Source: Rhodococcus oxybenzonivorans
GTDB taxonomy: Bacteria; Actinomycetota; Actinomycetes; Mycobacteriales; Mycobacteriaceae
Length of the DNA: 64,000 nt
Direction of reading: 5' to 3'
Assembly (NCBI RefSeq): GCF_003130705.1
Contig: NZ_CP021354.1
Span: 1,240,001 to 1,304,000 of the forward strand
Below the pieces are notes generated by a model, which was not told the origin of the DNA, did not search any database, and saw only the letters and a program-made list of their open reading frames with translations. The translations under genes were made by a program, and so were the position numbers. Shown here one piece after another: positions 17,667-25,468 of the stretch (positions are counted from its first letter, which is position 1; every line of letters starts with the position of its first letter).

Positions 17667-19335
17667 CCCGCTCCTGCGAGCTCTCCCGCTCCTCGAACTC
17701 GAGCCGAAGAGAGTGCTGCGGGCCGTCGCCGCCGGCGTAGCCACCCTGGGAAGCGCGTTGGCACTCGCCGCGCTCTCGGCGTGGCTGATCACCAGAGCCT
17801 GGCAGATGCCGCCCGTCCTCGATCTGAGCGTCGCTGTGGTGGCGGTCCGTGCCCTCGGAATCTCCCGCGGCGTGTTCCGGTACCTCGAGCGGCTGGCCAC
17901 CCACGACACCGCCCTCAGGGGAACGACGTCCGCCCGGAGTCGGCTGTACCAGCGGCTGGCCGCCGGCAATCCCGCAGCTGCGGCAGGATTGCGCCGCGGC
18001 GACCTCCTCGCTCGCACCGGGGCCGACGTGGACACTCTCGGCGATGTCGTCGTGCGTGCGCTGGTGCCGATCGCAGTCGCGGTCGTCCTCTCGGTGGCCG
18101 CCGTGGGCATCCTCGCTGTCATCTCGCCCGCCGCGGCGCTGATCCTGGCGGTCTCGCTCGCCGTGTCCGGGATTGCGGCGCCGGTGCTGTCCGCCCGCGC
18201 CGCGCTGATGTCCGAAAAAGACAGCGCAGCAGCGCGGGCACGCTTCAGCGAAGAGGCCGTCACGGCGCTCGATCACGTCGCTGAACTGACAGTGGCCGGT
18301 CGACTCGACCGCACCGTCGACGGTGCGATCGCTGCCGAGCGGGCCGCCGTCGCAGCGACCGACCGCGCCGCCGTGCCCGGCGCCTTCGCCGACGCCGCGA
18401 CCCCGCTCGCGGTCGGGGCCAGCGTGATCGGTGCACTGCTGATCGGCATGAACCTGTACTCGTCGGGGACGATGAGCCCGATGGCCCTGGGCATCCTCGT
18501 CCTCATGCCGCTGTCGGCGTTCGAGGCGACCAGCACCCTTCCCGCGGCCGCTGTCGCGCTGACCCGGGCCAGGATCGCGTCACGTCGTATCCTCGCGCTG
18601 TTCGATGCCGCCACCCCGGACCCACATCCCGGAGACCGGGAACTGGACGGTCCCGTGCACCTGCGAACGACCGGTCTCCGATGCGGATGGCCCGGTGGTA
18701 GGACAACAGCGCCGATCGACCTGGACCTTCCGCCCAGCGCCCGGGTCGCGATCGTGGGCGGCAGCGGCTCCGGCAAGACCACGGCGCTGATGACACTGGC
18801 CGGACTGCTACCTCCGGTGTCGGGGGCGATCGACGTCAACGGCGCCGCACCGGCCGACATCCGGCCCGACTCCCTGCGACGCCGGATCGGATTCTTCGCC
18901 GAAGACGCGCACCTTTTCGACACATCCGTCCTCGAGAATTTGCGCGTCGCACGCGGCGATCTACAGGAGCATGAGGCGCTCGACGTCCTGGAGTCCGTGG
19001 GGCTGAGGGAGTGGGTTTCGCAGTTGCCGCAGGGCCTGGCCACCACGCTCTCCGGCGGCGCCCGGGCGGTGTCGGGCGGGCAGCGTCGCAGGCTGCTGCT
19101 CGCCCGCGCCCTCCTCTCACCCGCCGACGTGCTGTTGCTCGACGAACCCACCGAACATCTCGACACGGACAGCGGAGCGCAGCTGCTGCGGGATCTCCTC
19201 GCGCGGGACGCAAAGCTGGTGTCGGGGGAGCGCTCCGTCGTCGTGGTCACTCATCAGCTGCCGGAGGATACCAGCGCTGACGTGGTGATTCGCGTCGAGA
19301 ACGCGGAGAGCGAAAATACGTTGCCGACGATGTGA
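17656..19335 (+). CDS. cydC: Thiol reductant ABC exporter, CydC subunit
   Basis: The partner of CydD, about 559 residues with a membrane domain and an ATPase domain. Walker A is GGSGSGKTTAL, the Q-loop region is GFFAEDAHLFD, the signature part is SGGQRRRLLLARALLSP, and Walker B is VLLLDEPTEHLD. The ATG at 17656 is preferred over the GTG at 17650 because GAGG at 17643-17646 is then 9 bases away. It overlaps the cydD 3' end by 11 bases. Last gene of cydABDC. Confidence 0.92.
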   Translation: MSNDPLLRALPLLELEPKRVLRAVAAGVATLGSALALAALSAWLITRAWQMPPVLDLSVAVVAVRALGISRGVFRYLERLATHDTALRGTTSARSRLYQRLAAGNPAAAAGLRRGDLLARTGADVDTLGDVVVRALVPIAVAVVLSVAAVGILAVISPAAALILAVSLAVSGIAAPVLSARAALMSEKDSAAARARFSEEAVTALDHVAELTVAGRLDRTVDGAIAAERAAVAATDRAAVPGAFADAATPLAVGASVIGALLIGMNLYSSGTMSPMALGILVLMPLSAFEATSTLPAAAVALTRARIASRRILALFDAATPDPHPGDRELDGPVHLRTTGLRCGWPGGRTTAPIDLDLPPSARVAIVGGSGSGKTTALMTLAGLLPPVSGAIDVNGAAPADIRPDSLRRRIGFFAEDAHLFDTSVLENLRVARGDLQEHEALDVLESVGLREWVSQLPQGLATTLSGGARAVSGGQRRRLLLARALLSPADVLLLDEPTEHLDTDSGAQLLRDLLARDAKLVSGERSVVVVTHQLPEDTSADVVIRVENAESENTLPTM

Positions 19336-19381
19336 GGGCGGCGTACTTTCTTGAGTACACGAGGAAGGAGGTGGTCTGAAG

Positions 19382-19420
19382 TTGAATGACAAACGGACAC
19401 GTGAGGTGGCTGCCAGCTAG
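19382..19420 (+). CDS. 12-codon ORF with strong Shine-Dalgarno
   Basis: The TTG start at 19382 lies 8 bases after AGGAGGTG (19366-19373), one of the strongest ribosome sites in the window. It encodes LNDKRTREVAAS then TAG. The last codons (GAG GTG GCT GCC) are also the left arm of a 10-bp stem with 19472-19481, so translation would change the RNA fold. An overlapping alternative (ATG at 19386, 15 codons, MTNGHVRWLPASRYR) has a poorer 12-base spacing. I do not recognise a function; a leader peptide is the natural reading. Confidence 0.55.
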   Translation: MNDKRTREVAAS

Positions 19421-19548
19421 CCGCTACCGCTGACGGAATTCACTGACCGCGCGAGCGGCGAGCGAATCCCAGGCAGCTACCCGGCCCCCGAGCCCCCGGT
19501 CTGGTCCAGATCGGGACCGGTGCACCCGCACCGGAAGGCTCGGGGGCC
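19405..19548 (+). ncRNA. Candidate structured RNA with nested stems
   Basis: Two structural blocks follow each other. Block 1: GGTGGCTGCC (19405-19414) pairs with GGCAGCTACC (19472-19481), one G-U, enclosing CCGCT/AGCGG (19421-19425 with 19454-19458). Block 2: a perfect 12-bp outer stem GGCCCCCGAGCC (19483-19494) with GGCTCGGGGGCC (19537-19548) encloses two hairpins, 19495-19515 (9 bp, 3-base loop) and 19517-19534 (CCGGTGC-accc-GCACCGG), giving a three-way junction. No T-run follows, so it is not a simple terminator. Family unknown to me. Confidence 0.55.
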
Positions 19549-19563
19549 GTTCTGCGCTCCGCA

Positions 19564-19609
19564 CCTGTGAGTACTTATTAACAATCCATTGTTAATAAGT
19601 ACTCACAGG
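19564..19609. repeat. Perfect 21-bp inverted repeat
   Basis: The arms at 19564-19584 and 19589-19609 are exact complements with the loop tcca; the core is GTGAGTACTTATTAACAA. It is AT-rich against a GC-rich background. A related, imperfect copy lies on the other side of the AbiEi-like gene (20727-20766). A DnaA-box-like TTATCCACA follows at 19613-19621. An operator, a terminator or a cassette boundary are all possible. Confidence 0.75.
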
Positions 19610-19703
19610 CGGTTATCCACAACCTCACATCCATCCACAGGCCAATTCCGATCGTCGGCTTTCGCCCATAGGTCTGTCGGTGACGCTGCGCACCGTTCGG
19701 ACC

Positions 19704-21353
19704 ATGACCACCGCGACATCCGACTACACACCCGAATTCCAGCGCGTTCTCGACTACCAGCACGGGATCATCACCACCAAGCAATTGCACTACTTGGGTC
19801 TTTCGACCCGCCAGATCCAGCATCGCGTCGAGTCGGGGCAGTGGCCGGCCGTGCTCCACGGCGTGTATGCGGTGACCAACGGACCACTCGACCGCTCCAT
19901 GACTCTGTGGGCGGCCCTGTTGTTCGGTGGTCCGAGGGCTGTCCTCAGCCATCGCACGGCGGCCGAGGAGTGGGCGCTCGAATCCGTCGACGCCACTGCG
20001 CCCGTCCACGTGACCGTGCCCTACGGACTGTCGGCGGAGTCGCAGGCGCCTACGTACCGGCAGGCCGGTAGCCGGTCCGAACGGCTCGTCCCGAGAGAGG
20101 GCGATCTACTCCATCCCGGTGTCGTCGTGCATCGCTCCCGAGCACACACCCACATCACCGTGCCGACAGTGCCACCGCGGACATCGCGAGCGGACACCAT
20201 CCTGGACCTCGCCGTTTCCGAACCATCGGCGGCAACTGGAGCCCGGGTAGTGGTGGCAGCAGCGACGACTGGCGGTGTTCCGGTGCACGATCTGCTCCGA
20301 CGGATCGAGGAGCGGCCACCGCGCAGATATCGTCGTGCTTTGACCGCAGCACTCGTGTCGGTGTCGGATGGCGGTGTTCAATCGCTCCTCGAGCACCGTT
20401 ACGCCGCAGACGTGGAGAAGGCGCACGGGCTACCGGCAGCGCGTCGACAGTCACCCATTCTCGTCGACGACCGCACCCTGTACGAAGACGTGGACTACTC
20501 GGACACCGGGATTCCGCTGATCGTGAGACTCGATGGATTGCGGTACCACTCGTCACGCGTGGTTGCTCTGCGCGACCGGCGCCGCGGCAACGCAGCGGAA
20601 ATCGCAGGAAAACCGACGCTGGTGTACGGCTGGGAAGAAGTGACTCGGCGCCCGTGCGTCGTCGCCGCGGAGGTTCGAACGGTGCTCGGACGCGGTGGCT
20701 GGAGCGCCCCAACCCGTGCCCGCACTGTGCGCACTTATCAACCGCGGAGTGTTAACAAGTACTCACGGGTGGGGTCAGCCGATGTAGCGGGTAAGACGCG
20801 CCGAAAGGCGGGGAAGAAGTTCTCCGTCGGCGATGATGCGTTCCTCGACGTACGCCAGGTCGCCGCCTTCGACGATGCCGTACAGACGCTTGGCGCCGCC
20901 GACGAGGGCACCGGAAGTGCTGCGGATGACGACATCGGTGGCGAGTTCCCACGACGACTGCGTGAGGGCGCGACCGTAGAACAATTCGACGATGCCGGAG
21001 CTGTGGGTGAGGAGCAGCTCGACGACTTCTTCGTTGGTGCTGCCGGGTATGCCGTCGCCGCTGATGCGCCAGAAACCGGATTCGCGGAGATCGGGACGGA
21101 CGTATTCACCTTCGCTGTCGAGAACCCAGGACTGGGACTCCCAGCTCAGGTAGTTGCCGCCGTTGTGAGAGACGATGATTTGCTGCCCGAATCGGTAGTC
21201 ACCGGTTTCGGGGTCGTGGCCTTCGCCTTCACCGCGCCACACACCCACGAGGGGCAGTACCGCCAGGAGTTCGTTGTTGAGGTCCGGCCCGAGCCGCAGG
21301 TTCGCGGTGTCCTCGGGCAGCGGAAGGTCCGGAAGCAGGGGAATGTTGCGTGA
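19704..21353 (+). CDS. AbiEi-like / DUF559-type protein with extended 3' end
   Basis: The first ~340 residues look like the actinobacterial 'type IV toxin-antitoxin AbiEi family antitoxin domain' proteins: an N-terminal winged-helix part ([20 protein letters not shown], then [11 protein letters not shown]) and a C-terminal DUF559-like part ([20 protein letters not shown]). No AbiEii toxin is adjacent. The usual size is near 300-340 residues, which would end around 20720, but no stop occurs and the frame stays open to 21353, running 579 bases antisense through the nitrobindin gene. The distal sequence is low-complexity and probably meaningless. The ATG at 19704 is favoured; a GTG at 19680 is possible. 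Confidence 0.6.
   Translation: MTTATSDYTPEFQRVLDYQHGIITTKQLHYLGLSTRQIQHRVESGQWPAVLHGVYAVTNGPLDRSMTLWAALLFGGPRAVLSHRTAAEEWALESVDATAPVHVTVPYGLSAESQAPTYRQAGSRSERLVPREGDLLHPGVVVHRSRAHTHITVPTVPPRTSRADTILDLAVSEPSAATGARVVVAAATTGGVPVHDLLRRIEERPPRRYRRALTAALVSVSDGGVQSLLEHRYAADVEKAHGLPAARRQSPILVDDRTLYEDVDYSDTGIPLIVRLDGLRYHSSRVVALRDRRRGNAAEIAGKPTLVYGWEEVTRRPCVVAAEVRTVLGRGGWSAPTRARTVRTYQPRSVNKYSRVGSADVAGKTRRKAGKKFSVGDDAFLDVRQVAAFDDAVQTLGAADEGTGSAADDDIGGEFPRRLREGATVEQFDDAGAVGEEQLDDFFVGAAGYAVAADAPETGFAEIGTDVFTFAVENPGLGLPAQVVAAVVRDDDLLPESVVTGFGVVAFAFTAPHTHEGQYRQEFVVEVRPEPQVRGVLGQRKVRKQGNVA
20727..20766. repeat. Imperfect copy of the 19564-19609 palindrome
   Basis: GTGCGCACTTATCAAC (20727-20742) faces GTTAACAAGTACTCAC (20751-20766); 12 of 16 positions pair, more with G-U. 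The right arm nearly repeats the right arm of the upstream palindrome (ends AAGTACTCAC). Together the two copies bracket the AbiEi-like domain. Confidence 0.6.
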
Positions 21354-21497
21354 CGCCGTCGACTTGGATCGCTCGATGGCGGCCGCGACGGCTGCGTCTC
21401 CGCTTCCGCGACGAACGGTCGCGGAATCGCCGGCCTGCTCGTCGGAAGCCGGCCGGTCGGGAGACGGATCTGCGCCTGAGTCCGGGGAAGAACTCAC
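20775..21497 (-). CDS. Nitrobindin / FABP-like heme-binding beta-barrel protein
   Basis: A 240-residue protein with the nitrobindin (THAP4-like) signature [15 protein letters not shown] near residue 87, then [22 protein letters not shown], and a C-terminal barrel region. Nitrobindins bind ferric heme and isomerise peroxynitrite; the actinobacterial homologue at this position in M. tuberculosis is Rv0813c. The N-terminal ~60 residues are Ser/Pro/Asp-rich and probably disordered. The GTG start at 21497 overlaps the stop of a small upstream membrane ORF. Its whole length except the 5' part is overlapped by the opposite-strand extension of the AbiEi-like frame. Confidence 0.85.
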   Translation of the reverse strand: MSSSPDSGADPSPDRPASDEQAGDSATVRRGSGDAAVAAAIERSKSTASRNIPLLPDLPLPEDTANLRLGPDLNNELLAVLPLVGVWRGEGEGHDPETGDYRFGQQIIVSHNGGNYLSWESQSWVLDSEGEYVRPDLRESGFWRISGDGIPGSTNEEVVELLLTHSSGIVELFYGRALTQSSWELATDVVIRSTSGALVGGAKRLYGIVEGGDLAYVEERIIADGELLPRLSARLTRYIG

Positions 21498-21592
21498 GAC
21501 TCGTCGGTGACCAGGCGGTAGATCGTGTACAGCGAGAACCACGTGATCAACACGGCGGCAAGGACAAGAAGTACCTCGAAGAAGATAACCAC
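21494..21592 (-). CDS. Small single-pass membrane ORF (32 aa)
   Basis: A GTG-started ORF encoding 32 residues, beginning [19 protein letters not shown] and ending YRLVTDES. One hydrophobic helix of about 20 residues is followed by a short polar tail. Its TGA overlaps the GTG of the nitrobindin gene (GTGA), an arrangement typical of real, coupled genes. The ribosome site is weak. No family recognised. It could be a small membrane partner or a translational feeder for nitrobindin. Confidence 0.5.
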   Translation of the reverse strand: MVIFFEVLLVLAAVLITWFSLYTIYRLVTDES

Positions 21593-21741
21593 GCTGCCAT
21601 CTTAAACCGACGCATTCGAACGGTCGAAACGGGAGCGGCGTTCCCGGACGGCTAGTACGGTTCTCGCGTCGCCGGCCTTCGGGGCCGGGATTCTCCTTTC
21701 TCTATCCGGCCAGGTCGTTCCGCGATATCCATGGAGGTTTC

Positions 21742-23031
21742 ATGCTGCGCCCATGCCCTGAACTACTGATGAAAGGTGTGATCATCGCCACAGCAACTCT
21801 TCTCGCGTCGGCGATGCCTGTGGTCGCGGTGGCGGCGCCGGACACCGGAAGTGTCGGCTCGGGGAGTGCCGACACGAACCGGGTGGATCCGAACAACTAC
21901 GCCACCCAGTGCCCGGACGTCCTGATCGTCGCGGTGTCGGGCGCCACCGATTCGACGGAGGACCGCAACCCGCTCGCGGACGAGGAGCGACAGCTCTGGT
22001 CGAATTGGGTGGGCAACGTGACGGTTCCGACGGGGGCGCGCAACGCCGGTGAGCCGGGGAAGGTGGGATGGATGTACGTCCCCTATCCCTCCACCTACGG
22101 TGTTGGACTCCTCGAACCCGTTCCCACGTACCAGGATTCGATGGCGGCGGGTGTTGCCTCGACCAATCGGATCCTCGACGAGAACAAGAAGAAGTGTGGT
22201 GATGCCACCGACTACGTTCTCGTCGGGTACAGCGTCGGCGCCGAGGTGGTGGAAAGGGTGGCCCGCGAACTCGGTCACCGCGACTCCACCGCGCTGGTGA
22301 CTGCGGACGACATCGCCGGCGTGGCCTTGATCGGCGACCCGTACCGGCCCGCGGGAACTCCGTCGCTCGGTGATACCGGCCCGGCGGGTGGCGGTTTCAT
22401 GGCGTCCGAGCCCGCCGACTACGGCGCGCTGGACGGGAAGATCACCTACGCCTGCAGGCCGTACGACATCGCGTGCGACGCGCCTCAGGACATCGCGGTT
22501 CTCGAGCTCGCGTTGGGAGTGCTCGGTCAGATGCACTTCACGGTGCTGAACCCGGGCCAGACGTTCTCCGACTTCGCGACCGCGGTGTCGGGCATGGCTG
22601 CGCGCTCCATCGTGCACATCATCACCCATGAGGACTGGTTCGGTTCGGAGGAATCATTTCTCGATGTGCTGCGGAAGGTGGCCGACCTCAGCTATGACCC
22701 CGATGGGCCAGACCGCGACATTCAGTTGACCGACGAGCAGGTTGTCGAGGCGCTGAACTGGGCGACGGGGCCTGGCGCAGACGTGGTGCAGGCCAAGCTG
22801 GCCGACGAAGGCGCCGGATTCCTCGAGGACAACAAGGACATCTTCGACCTGGTGGTCAAGCCGTACATTTTCCTGGCGTTCATCCAGCACTTGCTCTATT
22901 GGAACAACAATCCGAACGACCCCTGGTACTGGGAGAGCGAGAAACTGGTCGATTGGATCACCGACTTGGCCCACGCCGAAAAAGGCAGCGATACAGCGGC
23001 GCAGCCGGACGCTGCAACCCCGGGCAGCTAG
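21742..23031 (+). CDS. Secreted cutinase-family (PE-PPE/cutinase-like) hydrolase
   Basis: A 429-residue exported protein. The ATG at 21742 is preceded by GGAGG. A hydrophobic signal peptide (about residues 10-31, ending VAVAAPD) leads the mature protein. GYSVGAEV places the catalytic Ser at about residue 164, CPDVLIVAVSGATDS is the family's first strand, and CRPYDIACDAP gives the Asp/Cys region. Cutinase-like enzymes of mycolate actinobacteria hydrolyse lipid esters outside the cell. The extra C-terminal ~150 residues are not typical of minimal cutinases. A UUCG-type hairpin (about 21671-21688) lies upstream. Confidence 0.82.
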   Translation: MLRPCPELLMKGVIIATATLLASAMPVVAVAAPDTGSVGSGSADTNRVDPNNYATQCPDVLIVAVSGATDSTEDRNPLADEERQLWSNWVGNVTVPTGARNAGEPGKVGWMYVPYPSTYGVGLLEPVPTYQDSMAAGVASTNRILDENKKKCGDATDYVLVGYSVGAEVVERVARELGHRDSTALVTADDIAGVALIGDPYRPAGTPSLGDTGPAGGGFMASEPADYGALDGKITYACRPYDIACDAPQDIAVLELALGVLGQMHFTVLNPGQTFSDFATAVSGMAARSIVHIITHEDWFGSEESFLDVLRKVADLSYDPDGPDRDIQLTDEQVVEALNWATGPGADVVQAKLADEGAGFLEDNKDIFDLVVKPYIFLAFIQHLLYWNNNPNDPWYWESEKLVDWITDLAHAEKGSDTAAQPDAATPGS

Positions 23032-23047
23032 ACCCTCGCAGCCGAGA

Positions 23048-23079
23048 AAGGCCCCGCTCCGTATACGGAGCGGGGCCTT
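23048..23079. terminator. Bidirectional terminator, cutinase/DUF1416
   Basis: A perfect 32-base palindrome built on AAGGCCCCGCTCCG and its complement, between two convergent genes, with AA/TT ends on both strands. Confidence 0.85.
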
Positions 23080-23094
23080 CGTGGTGCGGTGAAA

Positions 23095-23400
23095 CTAGTC
23101 GCCGACGGTGACGTCGACGTTGTGAACGCCTGCGCCGCTCGGGCTCACCGTGGCGGTGCCGTTGCCGGAGCTGGACAGTGCACGCACGGTCCAGTCGCCG
23201 GGAGCGGCGAAGAAGCGGAAGTCGCCGGTGCCAGAGGCAACGACCTCGGCGGTGAACTCGCCGCTGCCGTCGAGGAGGCGCACGAACGCTCCACCGATCG
23301 GCTGGCCGTCAGTGGCGAGGACCCGGCCGGTGATGACCGTTTCCTTCTCCACGTCCACGCCTGCGGGCAGGGTCTGGGTCTGTACGGGTGCTCCACACAT
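23095..23400 (-). CDS. DUF1416 (SseC-like) sulfur-metabolism-associated protein
   Basis: A 101-residue protein starting MCGAPVQTQTLPAGVDVEKE, the DUF1416/SseC signature, with a carboxypeptidase-regulatory-like beta fold (ITGRVLATDGQPIGGAFVRL). It lies 2 bases after the sulfurtransferase gene and is co-transcribed with it, as in mycobacteria (sseC-cysA). The role in sulfur handling is inferred only from this constant linkage. The N-terminal Cys2 is conserved in what I recall of the family. Confidence 0.85.
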   Translation of the reverse strand: MCGAPVQTQTLPAGVDVEKETVITGRVLATDGQPIGGAFVRLLDGSGEFTAEVVASGTGDFRFFAAPGDWTVRALSSSGNGTATVSPSGAGVHNVDVTVGD

Positions 23401-23402
23401 GA

Positions 23403-24239
23403 TCAGTGAACCTCCAACTCGATCGGGGCGCCGACGAGTGAGCCGTATTCGACCCAGCTGCCGTCGTAGTTCTTGACATCGGACTTGCCGAGGATTTCCT
23501 TGAGCACGAACCAGGTGTGGCTGGAGCGCTCACCGATGCGGCAGTACGCGATGGTGGGCTTGGACTCGTCGTAGCCCTTCTCCGAGTACAGCTTCTCGAG
23601 GTCGTCGTCCGACTTGAAGGTGCCGTCCTCGTTGGCGGTGGTGCTCCACGGGATGTTCAGGGCGCCGGGGACGTGTCCGCGCTGCTGCGCCTGCTCCTGG
23701 GGAAGGTGCGCCGGGGCGAGGATCTTGCCGGAGAACTCGTCGGGGGAACGGACGTCGATCAGGTTCTTGTTGCCGATCGAGTCGATGACCTCGTCACGGA
23801 ACGCGCGGATCGACAGGTCGGGGGCCTCGGCCTTGTACTGGGTGGCCGGGCGGGTGACGGTCTCCTTGGACAGGGGGCGTCCGTCGAGTTCCCACTTCTT
23901 GCGTCCGCCGTCGATCAGCTTGACGTCCTGGTGGCCGTACAGCTTGAAGTACCAGTACGCGTAGGCGGCGAACCAGTTGTTGTTGCCGCCGTACAGGACG
24001 ACGGTGTCGTCGTTGGCGACGCCCTTGGCGGACAGGAGGTCGGAGAACTGCTGCTGGTTCAGGAAGTCGCGACGGACGCCGTCCTGCAGGTCCTTCCGCC
24101 AGTCGAGGCGGATGGCACCCTCGATGTGGCCGCCGTCGTATGCGCTGGTGTCCTCATCCACCTCGACGAAAACGGTCTTGGGGGCGTTGAGGTTCTGCTC
24201 AGCCCAGTCGGCGGAGACTAGGACATCGGAGCGAGCCAT
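23403..24239 (-). CDS. Thiosulfate sulfurtransferase (two-domain rhodanese, CysA-type)
   Basis: A 278-residue tandem rhodanese that moves sulfane sulfur from thiosulfate to cyanide or other acceptors. The second domain carries the active loop CRIGERSSH with Cys233; the first domain lacks a catalytic Cys at the equivalent place (VLYGGNNNWFA), as is usual. FVEVDEDTSAYDGGHIEGA is the N-terminal CDC25-like block. It sits in the operon DUF4395-sulfurtransferase-DUF1416, which is preceded by a poly-cysteine upstream ORF, so expression probably responds to cysteine supply. Confidence 0.93.
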   Translation of the reverse strand: MARSDVLVSADWAEQNLNAPKTVFVEVDEDTSAYDGGHIEGAIRLDWRKDLQDGVRRDFLNQQQFSDLLSAKGVANDDTVVLYGGNNNWFAAYAYWYFKLYGHQDVKLIDGGRKKWELDGRPLSKETVTRPATQYKAEAPDLSIRAFRDEVIDSIGNKNLIDVRSPDEFSGKILAPAHLPQEQAQQRGHVPGALNIPWSTTANEDGTFKSDDDLEKLYSEKGYDESKPTIAYCRIGERSSHTWFVLKEILGKSDVKNYDGSWVEYGSLVGAPIELEVH

Positions 24240-24299
24240 GGTGTTCCTTTCGATGTGTACTTACTCGGTTCGGGTGGATGGTGCAGTGGTGTGTGGCGG

Positions 24300-24752
24300 T
24301 CAGGCGATGGCGCGCACCCGTGCGACCAGCGGATAGATCTGGCAGCCCAGACAGAAGCCGAACGCCGCGTTGAGGAACGCCGCGAACAGGGCGAAACCGG
24401 TGGCCACGGCGCCGACGATGCCGGAACCGGCCAGGAAGCCGATGGTTCCGACTGCTGCGAAGACGAAACCGACGAACTGGGCGAATCGAAGCGGTGCGAC
24501 GGGTTCCTTCTCGGTCACCGGGGCGAGCCGGGGAGCAACGAGTGCGCCGAAGATGCGGCCGTAAGGGCTGCGGCGCGGCCCGGTGGCCGCACCGACTGCG
24601 AAGACGACGGCCTGCAGGGCGAGCAGGACGCCCGCGGCGAGCAACGAGAACGCAGAGAGAACGAACACGGCGACCAGGACGGCGGTGGTGACCCAGGCGG
24701 CGAACCGGGGGCCACGGACGTCGACCTGCTCGACTTCGAGGGTTGTGGACAT
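24300..24752 (-). CDS. DUF4395 membrane protein
   Basis: A 150-residue membrane protein with four hydrophobic stretches and a C-terminal FCLGCQIYPL (CxxC) motif, the DUF4395 pattern. DUF4395 proteins are regularly linked to rhodanese and thioredoxin genes, hinting at thiol or sulfur transport/redox at the membrane. GGAG precedes the ATG at 24752. First structural gene of the sulfur operon, 127 bases after the poly-Cys upstream ORF. Confidence 0.82.
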   Translation of the reverse strand: MSTTLEVEQVDVRGPRFAAWVTTAVLVAVFVLSAFSLLAAGVLLALQAVVFAVGAATGPRRSPYGRIFGALVAPRLAPVTEKEPVAPLRFAQFVGFVFAAVGTIGFLAGSGIVGAVATGFALFAAFLNAAFGFCLGCQIYPLVARVRAIA

Positions 24753-24879
24753 GAGAAGTGCTCCTGCGGTGAGTGCTGAATGCTTGGCTGGCTCCGACGG
24801 GCGACGAACATCGTCGTCATCGGGTTTCGATCACGTGAGCGGAGTCCGCGGTGTCAGCAGAAAGTGACAGCCCTGGTGA
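24753..24879 (-). promoter_or_regulatory. Candidate cysteine attenuator leader
   Basis: The segment between the poly-Cys ORF stop and the DUF4395 start. It contains two compact hairpins, CGACGA-aca-TCGTCG (24802-24816) and GCGGA-g-TCCGC (24839-24849). By analogy with mycobacterial cysteine-responsive attenuators, ribosome stalling on the Cys codons would change folding here. Exact alternative pairings were not computed. Confidence 0.45.
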
Positions 24880-24945
24880 TCAGCAGCAGGTACAGCAACA
24901 AGCCCCGAGGCGGCACAGGTCAACCGTGCGGCGTCGGGTGAGCAT
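24880..24945 (-). CDS. Poly-cysteine upstream ORF (cysteine attenuator peptide)
   Basis: A 21-residue ORF from ATG 24945 to TGA 24880. It begins MLTRRRTVDLC and ends GACCCTCC: six of its residues are Cys, five of them in the last six positions. It lies directly upstream of the DUF4395-sulfurtransferase-DUF1416 operon. This matches the leader ORFs described in mycobacteria (Canestrari and colleagues), where translation of Cys codons senses Cys-tRNA and controls the downstream sulfur operon. There is no strong ribosome site; the TAAACT at about 24976-24981 could be a -10 element. Too short for ordinary gene calling, but compositionally unmistakable. Confidence 0.85.
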   Translation of the reverse strand: MLTRRRTVDLCRLGACCCTCC

Positions 24946-24988
24946 GAGCTCGTGGCTGGATTGCACGTCGGTGAGTTTACCCGGTTCT

Positions 24989-25468
24989 TCAGGAATTTGA
25001 AGCGGGGGGCCGGGAGAGCGGCTCCAAGGCGGCGCGGAGGTCGGCTGCGGAAGGCACACCGGACACCCGAAAGCGTTCGCGCAGGTCGCTGTCCAGAATG
25101 AACGTCGTCGGCAGGGACAGAACGCCCAGTTCCCTGGCGAGAGCGGGGTATTCGTCGATGTCGAGTTCCACTTCGGCCGGTGGGTGCGGCTCGTCGGAGA
25201 GGTCCTGGACGACCTGTCCCACCACCCTGCGCACGGCGGCGCACGGGCCGCACCAGTCTGCGGAGAAATGCAGCACGGTCGCCGAATGGTGAGACGCTGC
25301 CGCTTCGGAACCCACGCCGGCGGCCCCGAGGAGCCGTCGCCGTTCATCGGTCACGAAAGAGTCAGTCGACCCGCTCGGGGTACGAACCCTGCCTTGCCTG
25401 CGTTGCCACCAAAGCCCGAACGCAATGGCGACGAGCAGTGTGACGATCAGCAATGTGATCTCGGTCAT
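24989..25468 (-). CDS. Membrane-anchored thioredoxin-like protein (ThiX-type)
   Basis: A 159-residue protein with an N-terminal transmembrane anchor (residues 4-21) and a thioredoxin domain with active site WCGPC (Cys73, Cys76) and cis-Pro region LSLPTTF. Orientation suggests a domain facing the cytoplasm or the periplasm; with a short N-terminus this is not decided by sequence. Its ATG overlaps the stop of lmeA (ATGA), so it is coupled to it. Same order as thiX-lmeA in mycobacteria. Confidence 0.88.
   Translation of the reverse strand: MTEITLLIVTLLVAIAFGLWWQRRQGRVRTPSGSTDSFVTDERRRLLGAAGVGSEAAASHHSATVLHFSADWCGPCAAVRRVVGQVVQDLSDEPHPPAEVELDIDEYPALARELGVLSLPTTFILDSDLRERFRVSGVPSAADLRAALEPLSRPPASNS

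Noticed and set aside
19386..19433. Alternative 15-codon ORF starting at ATG 19386
   Set aside because: The spacing to the Shine-Dalgarno (12 bases) is worse than for the TTG at 19382; it is kept only as an alternative.
19704..21353. A complete AbiE toxin-antitoxin system
   Set aside because: No AbiEii nucleotidyltransferase gene is adjacent; only an AbiEi-like/DUF559 protein is present.
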